A stretch of 14,628 bases of DNA from JBCCJA01 sp039045975 (GTDB taxonomy: Bacteria > Planctomycetota > Planctomycetia > Planctomycetales > Planctomycetaceae): contig JBCCJA010000078.1 in NCBI GenBank assembly GCA_039045975.1, positions 1 to 14,628 on the forward strand. Reading direction: 5' to 3'. This document shows positions 7,438 through 12,770 of the stretch, piece by piece. The notes beneath the pieces are model-generated. The model did no database searches, had not been told where the DNA came from, and was given only the letters and a program-made list of their open reading frames with translations. Each line of letters begins with the position of its first letter. Within the stretch, counting starts at the first letter, position 1. The translations under genes and the position numbers were made by a program.

Positions 7438-8604
7438 ATGCGTGTCGCCCTCGTGATCGACCGGTTCGAACCTCGCCGCGGCGGCGTGGAGCAGTGGACA
7501 TGGCGTTTCGCCGAAGCGCTCGCCCGCGGCGGCGACGAGGTGCTCGTCGTCGCCAAGTCGTTCGACCCCCGCTATTGCGACGCGGTCCGGCCGGTACCGC
7601 TGCCGATAATCAGCTCGCGCGTCGCGACGGCCGCAGCCGCGGAAGAAATCTTAAGATCACTCGACGCCGACGTGATCCACGACACCGGCGTCGGCTGGTA
7701 CGCCGACGTGATCCAGCCGCACCTCGGCTCACGACGGGCGGCGACCCGGGCGAATTTAGAATGCCTGCCGGCTTGGCGTCGCCCGCTCCGCGTCGCGTCG
7801 GCGCGATGGCTGCCGCGCGACCGCGAATTCCGAGAGATCGCAGCCCGGCAGTTCGACGGCCGGCCGACCGACCGGGGGCCGAAACATATTTTGGCCGTCT
7901 CCGAGATGGTGCGTCGCGACCTCGTGCGCGACTACGGACTGGGTCCGGATTCGGTCCGGGTGATCCCGCACGGTATCGCCCCACGGCGATTCGACGACCC
8001 GACCGGCGACCGCCGGCAACAGATTCGGCACGCGCTCGGGGCCGGGGACGACGCGGTCTATTTATTCGTCGGACATAATTACCGACTCAAAGGTCTCGGC
8101 ACTTTATTAATATCATTCGCGAATGAAATCCGGACACGCGGCGACGGACATCTGTGGGTTCTGGGCGATCGACCCGCCGCTGCTTTTAGGCGTCAGTCGC
8201 GACGGCTCGGGATCGCCGACCGGGTCAAATTTTTAAGATATGTGCCCGACACGGCGCCCTATTTCGCGGCCGCCGACGTGTTGGTGCACCCGACGCGGTA
8301 CGACTCGTACGGCTTGGTGATCGCCGAAGCGTTGGCCGCGGGCCGACCGGTCGTGACGACGTCGCGGGCCGGCGCCGCCGAGTTGATCGAGCCGGACCGT
8401 ACCGGGACGGTCCTGGACGACCCGTCAGACGTGCCCGCGTTGAGCCGGGCGATGCAGCGGGCCCTCGAACTGTCGCGTGACCCGGACTGCCGGGCCGCAG
8501 CGGCCGCGGCGGGACGAAGCCGCACCTTTGCGGAGAACGTCGCGGCGATCCGCGACCTGTACGGCGAGATCGCGGCCGCGCGGTCCGGGCGGCGGGCGGC
8601 GTAG
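7438..8604 (+). CDS. GT4-family glycosyltransferase, LPS core (RfaG-like), second tandem copy
   Basis: This 388-residue GT-B enzyme is a paralogue of the gene just upstream, 13 nt away. It has the same layout: LVIDRFEPRRGGVEQW (5-20), VGWYADVIQPH (85-95), RVIPHGIAPRRF (174-185), VGHNYRLKGLGTLL (211-224), ADVLVHPTRYDSYGLVIAE (279-297, Asp289...Glu297 as the EX7E-type pair) and AAGRPVVTT (300-308). Similarity is spread over the full length, so this is a tandem duplication. Divergence in the donor-site loop (DSYGLVIAE against DPCSLVTLE) suggests a different sugar donor or linkage. The stretch 8058-8240 is locally AT-rich, with TTA and ATA codons that are rare elsewhere. The ATG is preceded by GAGGGA. 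The gene probably extends the LPS core after the first copy acts; that order is a guess. Confidence 0.89.
   Translation: MRVALVIDRFEPRRGGVEQWTWRFAEALARGGDEVLVVAKSFDPRYCDAVRPVPLPIISSRVATAAAAEEILRSLDADVIHDTGVGWYADVIQPHLGSRRAATRANLECLPAWRRPLRVASARWLPRDREFREIAARQFDGRPTDRGPKHILAVSEMVRRDLVRDYGLGPDSVRVIPHGIAPRRFDDPTGDRRQQIRHALGAGDDAVYLFVGHNYRLKGLGTLLISFANEIRTRGDGHLWVLGDRPAAAFRRQSRRLGIADRVKFLRYVPDTAPYFAAADVLVHPTRYDSYGLVIAEALAAGRPVVTTSRAGAAELIEPDRTGTVLDDPSDVPALSRAMQRALELSRDPDCRAAAAAAGRSRTFAENVAAIRDLYGEIAAARSGRRAA
7691..7722 (+). repeat. Second copy of the 32-nt block shared by the tandem glycosyltransferases
   Basis: This block is the exact partner of 6505-6536 and lies at the same aligned position in the second glycosyltransferase (residues 86-95). 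Identity at third codon positions across the block points to gene conversion, or to strong constraint on codons as well as residues. Confidence 0.85.
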
Positions 8605-8675
8605 ACCGGCGGGGCGCGATCTGTTGTCGTTCCCGGCGTCTGAACCGTCTGCCCGCCCAGAGCTTCGCGTCTTTG

Positions 8676-9356
8676 ATGAGCCTGCTCGTGATCGCCGTCG
8701 CCGCCTACCTGTGCGGGTCGCTGACGTTCGGCCTGTGGCTGGGCAAGGCGATCGGCCGGATCGACATCCGCGAGCACGGCAGCCGCAACATCGGCGCGAC
8801 GAACGTCGGTCGGGTGCTCGGCGCGAAGTGGGGCGTCGCTTGCCTCGTACTCGACGCCCTGAAAGGCCTGCTGCCGACGTTGCTGCTGCCGCGGCTGGTC
8901 GCGTCGGAGGCGGTGTCATTCGACGACGCGACGGTCCTGGCGGCCGCCGCGACGGTCGTCGGGCACGTCTTCCCGGTCTGGCTCGGATTCCGGGGCGGGA
9001 AGGGGGTCGCGACCGGGGCGGGGGCGGCGGGCGTGGTCTCGCCGTTAGGACTGCTGGCGGCGTTGACGGCCTTCGGGGCCGTGTTCGGCCTGCGGCGGAT
9101 CGTGTCGCTGGCGTCGCTGGTGGCGGCGGTGACATACGCGGCCGTCGCGATCGCGACGATGATGGGAGCAGACCCGGAGACCGGCGGACCGGGAGCCGGC
9201 GGCCCGTTCGCGATCGCGTTCGCGGTGACGGTGCCGCTGCTGGTCGTCGGCCGTCACGCGAAGAACATCGGCCGCCTGCTCCGCGGCGACGAAGGACGGC
9301 TGCGGACCGCCGACGACGACAGGCCGGCCGACGAGACCGACGGAGTGTCGGGCTGA
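8676..9356 (+). CDS. plsY: Acyl-phosphate:glycerol-3-phosphate acyltransferase PlsY
   Basis: PlsY is an inner-membrane enzyme that acylates glycerol 3-phosphate from acyl-phosphate, the first step of phospholipid synthesis. The 226-residue product shows all three family motifs: EHGSRNIGATNVGRVLG (33-49), GHVFPVWLGFRGGKGVATG (96-114) and RHAKNIGRLLRG (193-204). Hydrophobic segments lie at about 2-20, 53-72, 84-103, 115-137, 142-162 and 178-192. The C-terminal tail after residue 205 is hydrophilic and slightly longer than usual, with many Asp residues. The start is taken as the ATG at 8676, though a TTG directly before it is in frame. The gene follows the second glycosyltransferase by 71 nt on the same strand, so it may share the LPS operon transcript or have its own promoter. 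Membrane lipid and LPS synthesis would then be encoded together. Confidence 0.96.
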   Translation: MSLLVIAVAAYLCGSLTFGLWLGKAIGRIDIREHGSRNIGATNVGRVLGAKWGVACLVLDALKGLLPTLLLPRLVASEAVSFDDATVLAAAATVVGHVFPVWLGFRGGKGVATGAGAAGVVSPLGLLAALTAFGAVFGLRRIVSLASLVAAVTYAAVAIATMMGADPETGGPGAGGPFAIAFAVTVPLLVVGRHAKNIGRLLRGDEGRLRTADDDRPADETDGVSG

Positions 9357-9441
9357 GCGTTAAGCTCTTCGCACCGGGTGACGTGTCTCCATCCGACCGG
9401 GCGACTCCGCCCGTGTCGTACGCCCATCGGCGGTGTGCACC

Positions 9442-10872
9442 ATGACGCGACGACAGCTCCGTTGGGTGATCGGGACCGGCGTCGCGGGGGTTGCGGGTCT
9501 GGCTGTCGGTGTCGTCGGCCTGTATGCGGCCGTTATGCGGGCCCCCGAAGCCGCACGGCGGGAGGCCGCGGCCGCGGGCCTGCCGACGAGTCTTGAGGAA
9601 TTGGCCGCAGCGGTCCGGCCCGTCGACACAGACCGCACGAGCCGGCCGTCGTGGCTGTCGGATTTAAGGCGGCTCCGCAACGACCGACGTGAACGGGATT
9701 TATTTAAGGCTTTGCAGCCGGTGCGGGACTACGCCGACGACCTCGCAAAGGGGCAGGTCGTCGACCCCGACGGGGAATTCCGGGAACGTCTTCTGGCCGA
9801 TCTCAGGTCGGCACAACGCGATTATGAGAACCATGTCGCGCTCGCACGTCGGATGGTCGCGGACGAAAGTCGACTCGACCCGACGACCCAGACGGTCCGG
9901 GCGAGTGACGCACCGGATCGCGTCACGCTCGACGACGTCATTCACGCGCGATGGTTCGCCGACGTCGACTCGGAAGTCACGCAATGGCTCGACGGTTCGG
10001 CTCCGGTCCAACTCGAAATTTTTCAGTTGCGGGCCTCCGTCTGGGCACAACGCCATGCGGCCGAATGGCTCGACGCCGAGATCCGGACGTGGGGTTTTCT
10101 GAGAAACTCGTCCGCGTCGTTCGGAAAACTGCATAAACAACTCGACCACGCGACGCTTGCCGAACTCGAGCGGCGGCTCCGCGACACGGACGTGCCCGCC
10201 GAGCCGCGTCGAGTCCTGCTGTTTTCGGCGTTGGCTGGGCATGCGTACGAGATCTCGCCCGGCCTGCCGCAACGAATCGTGCCGGAATGGCCACGCGCGA
10301 CCGGCGAGCGGGTCGGCCGCTTCGTCAGCGACTTTCTGACGGCCCAAGCCGAAGCGACGTTCTGGGACGCGTATCGCGAAGCGGCCCCGCGGTGGTCGGG
10401 CCCGTTGCCGAAATCGGCCGACGCGGTCGACGCACAGAAAACGGCTCTGCCGATCGAAATCGAAACGCCGGCCGAATTCGGCCGTGCCCAGGCAACCGAT
10501 CACGTCGCCTGGCTGGGCCTGTTCATCGAGTCGGTCACGATGCGGCGGGCCCTTGCGGTCGCGGTCGTGGCCGAGCGGTTCCGCCGCGAACACGGACGCT
10601 GGCCGGACACAGTCGGTGAGGCGATGGCGTCCGGAGACGAAGCAGGCATCGACCCGATGACGGGTGGACCGCTGCGGATCACACGGACGGGCGCGGCGTT
10701 GATCATCTACGGCGTCGGGGCCGATCGGACCGATCACGGCGGCGAGTTGCCGTTCCGACACGCGTCGGGCCGGCCGCGTTCTCCGTTCAATTTCGACGTG
10801 CTGGGCGATTTCGACTACGACGTCGGCGTGAGGCTCGGGCCCGTCGGCGACGGGGAGTCGAACGACTATTGA
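9442..10872 (+). CDS. Membrane-anchored protein of unknown function
   Basis: I do not recognise this 476-residue protein as a named family. A basic start (MTRRQLRW) is followed by one hydrophobic segment at about residues 9-31 (GVAGVAGLAVGVVGLYAAV), with no clear cleavage site. It is therefore probably anchored in the inner membrane with the bulk outside. Residues 40-330 are mostly helical and charged, with few motifs. The C-terminal part is a recognisable planctomycete-style module: an ALAVAVVAERFRREHGRWP helix (370-388), then IDPMTGGPLRITRTGAALIIYGVGADRTDHGG (403-434). This layout resembles the end of pseudopilin-like and related exported proteins, where a DPxxGxPL segment precedes an IYxVGxDxxDxGG strand. 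An ATG at 9442 is preferred over an in-frame GTG three codons earlier. It follows plsY by 85 nt on the same strand. The function is unknown, and an envelope role is suggested only by the anchor and neighbours. Confidence 0.8.
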   Translation: MTRRQLRWVIGTGVAGVAGLAVGVVGLYAAVMRAPEAARREAAAAGLPTSLEELAAAVRPVDTDRTSRPSWLSDLRRLRNDRRERDLFKALQPVRDYADDLAKGQVVDPDGEFRERLLADLRSAQRDYENHVALARRMVADESRLDPTTQTVRASDAPDRVTLDDVIHARWFADVDSEVTQWLDGSAPVQLEIFQLRASVWAQRHAAEWLDAEIRTWGFLRNSSASFGKLHKQLDHATLAELERRLRDTDVPAEPRRVLLFSALAGHAYEISPGLPQRIVPEWPRATGERVGRFVSDFLTAQAEATFWDAYREAAPRWSGPLPKSADAVDAQKTALPIEIETPAEFGRAQATDHVAWLGLFIESVTMRRALAVAVVAERFRREHGRWPDTVGEAMASGDEAGIDPMTGGPLRITRTGAALIIYGVGADRTDHGGELPFRHASGRPRSPFNFDVLGDFDYDVGVRLGPVGDGESNDY

Positions 10873-10911
10873 AAGCGAACGCGGCTGAGCCCGCGGCGTT
10901 CCGATCCCTGC

Positions 10912-11175
10912 TCAACGCGGCCTTGTCGCGACCCGCATGCGGTCGACGACGCGGGGGCTGCCGGGCAGTTCCCGTGCGAGGCAGAGCACAAGTTGGCGGA
11001 TGTAGAACGAGTCGGCATCGCCCCGCAGGACAATGCGTCCGTCGATTTCGTCGGCGGCGAAATCGCGAATCCGCCCGCCCGTCACGGTCCGCACTCCGTC
11101 GGTAAACGTGCGGAGGTCGGTCGGGCCGAAACCGCCAGAAGCGAGCGTTTCCTGTCGGTCAGATACTGTCGTCAC
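10912..11175 (-). CDS. Small BON-domain-like protein
   Basis: This 87-residue protein starts at GTG 11175, preceded by AGGAG at 6 nt, the clearest Shine-Dalgarno in this part of the window. The frame is open further upstream to an ATG at 11421, but that stretch is arginine-rich, crosses the divergent promoter region, and overlaps the start of the M42 gene. Residues 34-81 look like a BON (OsmY/nodulation) unit: a turn with GRIRDFA (35-41), a strand EIDGRIVLRGDADS (43-56), then a helix YIRQLVLCLARELPGS (58-73) and a final strand VVDRMRV (76-82). BON units bind membranes or phospholipid surfaces in other proteins. There is no signal peptide, so this one would be cytoplasmic unless partnered. The match is by eye from pattern only. 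It is convergent with the preceding membrane-anchored gene (39 nt between stops) and divergent from the peptidase. Confidence 0.68.
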   Translation of the reverse strand: MTTVSDRQETLASGGFGPTDLRTFTDGVRTVTGGRIRDFAADEIDGRIVLRGDADSFYIRQLVLCLARELPGSPRVVDRMRVATRPR

Positions 11176-11198
11176 CAGTGTCTCCTGTTCCTCGGTGC

Positions 11199-11216
11199 GT
11201 GGCTTTCCGTAGCCAC
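11199..11216 (-). repeat. Leader hairpin upstream of the BON-like gene
   Basis: A perfect 6-bp inverted repeat (GTGGCT at 11199-11204 with AGCCAC at 11211-11216, 6-nt loop) ends 23 nt upstream of the GTG start at 11175, just before its Shine-Dalgarno. In the transcript it would sit in the 5' leader and might affect translation or mRNA stability. The stem is short and could be chance. Confidence 0.4.
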
Positions 11217-11236
11217 CCCTATGGATTACACGACCG

Positions 11237-11253
11237 GACGCATAAAGCAATAC
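11237..11253 (+). repeat. Intergenic 17-nt motif, left copy
   Basis: GACGCATAAAGCAATAC here aligns with GACGATAAAGCAAATAC at 12466-12482 with one 1-nt gap in each copy, including the exact 9-mer ATAAAGCAA. The two copies lie in the same orientation on either side of the M42 peptidase gene, both in non-coding DNA. Confidence 0.5.
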
Positions 11254-11387
11254 AGGATCTTTGTTGTGAAGGCGTTTGACCCAAAGTCGCCGCTTAGGCC
11301 TGTTCGGGCGTCTCATCGCGATCACGACGCCCCGCGGGCATAATTCCGAGCCAGAAAGAGGCCACTTCGGCCTCCGGAAAGACGGCG

Positions 11388-12449
11388 ATGAGCCCCGAAG
11401 ACCGCGAATTCCTCGACGCACTGCTCGTGAGCCCCGGACCGTCGGGCTACGAGGAGCCGATCCAGCGGGTCGTGCGAGCCGACGCCGAGGCGTTCTCGGA
11501 CGACGTCTCTACCGATGCCCACGGCAACGTGACGGTCGCGGTGAGGCCGGAGGGCCGCCCGCGAGTGATGCTCGCCGGGCATTGCGACCAGATCGGTTTG
11601 ATCGTCAAGCACATCGACGACAACGGGTTCCTACGAGTCGGCGCGGTCGGCGGCTGGGACGTGCAGACGCTGCTCGGTCAGGCGATGGACGTCTGGACCG
11701 CTTCAGGTCCCGTGCCCGGGGTGATCGCGCGGAAGGCGATCCATCTGCTTTCGCAGGACGAGCGGAAGAAGGTGCCGGAGGTGAAAGACCTGTGGGTCGA
11801 TATCGGCGCCGACGACAGCGACGACGCGGCGGCGGCGGTCGCGATCGGCGACCCGGTCACGCTCAAGCTCGGGCCGCGGGCGATGCGGGGCGGGTTTCTG
11901 TCGGGGCCGGCGATGGACGACCGGGTCGGCGTGTGGGTCGTGACCCGGGCCGCGAAGCGGGCCGCCGAGTACGGCGGGAAATCGGGCGTGTACGCCGTCT
12001 CGACGGTGCAAGAGGAAATCGGCCTGCGGGGGGCGACGACGAGTGCCTACCGGATCGATCCCGACGTCGGCATCGCGGTCGACGTGACACACGCGACCGA
12101 CACGCCGACGGTCGACGCGAACGAGCACGGCGACATCAAGCTCGGCGGCGGGCCGGTGGTCTTCCGCGGGCCGAACGTCAACCCGGTCGTCTTCGCGAAA
12201 CTCCGCGACACGGCCGAGGCGCACGACATCCCGATCCAGATCGCGGCACTCAATCGTCCGGCGAGCAACGACGCGAACGCGCTGCAGTTGAACCGTGGCG
12301 GGCCGGCGACGGCGGTGGTGGGCATTCCGAACCGCTACATGCACAGCCCGGTCGAGGTGATCTCGCCCGACGATTTGGAAGCCGCGGCCGAACTGCTCGC
12401 GCGGTTTTCCACGTCGTTGACCGCCGGTGACACGTTCGAGCCCGGGTGA
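11388..12449 (+). CDS. M42-family metallo-aminopeptidase (glutamyl aminopeptidase / FrvX-like)
   Basis: M42 enzymes are cytoplasmic di-metal aminopeptidases that usually form large tetrahedral shells and trim short peptides. Some relatives were first annotated as endoglucanases. The 353-residue product has the expected length and all metal and catalytic residues in order: His65 in MLAGHCDQIG (61-70), bridging Asp177 in SGPAMDDRVG (172-181), the catalytic pair Glu209-Glu210 in VQEEIGLRGA (207-216), Asp232 in AVDVTHATDTP (230-240), and His319 in YMHSPVEVIS (317-326). The pattern matches the TET peptidases closely. The ATG at 11388 follows GGAAAG. It has no obvious functional link to the LPS genes, and the intergenic gaps on both sides suggest its own transcription unit. 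Substrate preference cannot be read from the sequence. Confidence 0.94.
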   Translation: MSPEDREFLDALLVSPGPSGYEEPIQRVVRADAEAFSDDVSTDAHGNVTVAVRPEGRPRVMLAGHCDQIGLIVKHIDDNGFLRVGAVGGWDVQTLLGQAMDVWTASGPVPGVIARKAIHLLSQDERKKVPEVKDLWVDIGADDSDDAAAAVAIGDPVTLKLGPRAMRGGFLSGPAMDDRVGVWVVTRAAKRAAEYGGKSGVYAVSTVQEEIGLRGATTSAYRIDPDVGIAVDVTHATDTPTVDANEHGDIKLGGGPVVFRGPNVNPVVFAKLRDTAEAHDIPIQIAALNRPASNDANALQLNRGGPATAVVGIPNRYMHSPVEVISPDDLEAAAELLARFSTSLTAGDTFEPG

Positions 12450-12465
12450 ACCGAACGCCTGCTGA

Positions 12466-12482
12466 GACGATAAAGCAAATAC
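12466..12482 (+). repeat. Intergenic 17-nt motif, right copy
   Basis: This is the partner of 11237-11253, lying 16 nt after the stop of the M42 peptidase gene. The copies differ by one 1-nt gap on each side. They may be related binding sites or remnants flanking the peptidase gene. Confidence 0.5.
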
Positions 12483-12567
12483 TGATGTGGTGATGTCAGA
12501 GAAATCCGGTCGTTTGAGTTTGCGAACGCCCGGACCGACTTGCTTGGATGGCACGCGAAATTCAAGT

Positions 12568-12601
12568 GATGCAAAACGTTTTCGTCTCTGCGTTTCGCAT
12601 C
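12568..12601 (+). repeat. Imperfect 11-bp inverted repeat, operator or terminator candidate
   Basis: GATGCAAAACG (12568-12578) pairs with CGTTTCGCATC (12591-12601) at 10 of 11 positions across a 12-nt loop. There is no T-run after the right arm, so an operator or an RNA structure is about as likely as a terminator. It lies 119 nt after the peptidase stop and 170 nt before the next ATG. Confidence 0.5.
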
Positions 12602-12770
12602 AATTGTTAGCTGTATAGCAGTTATTCCACGGGTTTTTCACTGAGCTTAGCGTCAGCGTCGTGACCCGGGTTGTCTGATAATTCAGGTGACTACGATTAC
12701 ATAGCGGTTGCCGGAAGTTCTCCCCACAGCCACGCCGCTCAAGTCCCACCTCCGGCAAACGTCTTCCGTA

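Larger units (their letters stand above)
11176..11387. promoter_or_regulatory. Divergent promoter region between BON-like gene and M42 peptidase gene
   Basis: These 212 nt are less GC-rich than the coding DNA and separate divergent genes. On the plus strand, CATAAT (11339-11344) matches the -10 consensus at five of six bases and lies 44 nt before the peptidase ATG, but no good -35 lies at the expected distance. On the minus strand the leader hairpin and Shine-Dalgarno of the BON-like gene are visible. The motif at 11237-11253 recurs on the other side of the peptidase gene. Confidence 0.4.
12450..12770. promoter_or_regulatory. AT-richer 321-nt intergenic/leader region before the polysaccharide locus
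   Basis: This is the longest stretch without a gene and the most AT-rich part of the window. It holds the right copy of the 17-nt motif (12466-12482), an imperfect inverted repeat (12568-12601), and a GATAAT -10-like hexamer at 12677-12682 with no good -35 partner. A weak sigma-54-like string is at 12549-12564. I see no small ORF or RNA gene in it. Promoter control of the WbaP-like gene, and termination of the peptidase transcript, presumably lie here. Confidence 0.5.

Noticed and set aside
8673..8675. TTG start for plsY one codon upstream of the ATG
   Set aside because: The adjacent ATG at 8676 is the more likely start, and the protein motifs are unaffected.
9433..9441. GTG start three codons before the ATG of the membrane-anchored protein
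   Set aside because: No better ribosome binding site is seen. The ATG directly precedes the basic MTRRQ start typical of an anchor.
9700..10761. Long open frame antisense to the membrane-anchored protein gene
   Set aside because: It has arginine-rich shadow composition and no recognisable motif or start signal. The plus-strand reading has a membrane anchor and a coherent end module.
11176..11421. Extended N-terminus for the BON-like gene from an ATG at 11421
   Set aside because: The extension is arginine-rich, overlaps the divergent M42 start and the AT-richer promoter region, and is unneeded given the GTG with AGGAG at 11175.
12549..12564. Sigma-54-like -24/-12 promoter (TGGCACG then ATTCA)
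   Set aside because: The -24 half is perfect, but the -12 half lacks the critical G of the GC pair and has a second mismatch. It is too far from the consensus to call.
12708..12770. TTG start for the WbaP-like gene, 21 codons upstream
   Set aside because: It is in frame, but TTG starts are uncommon and the added residues show no feature. The ATG at 12771 keeps a normal-length N-terminus.
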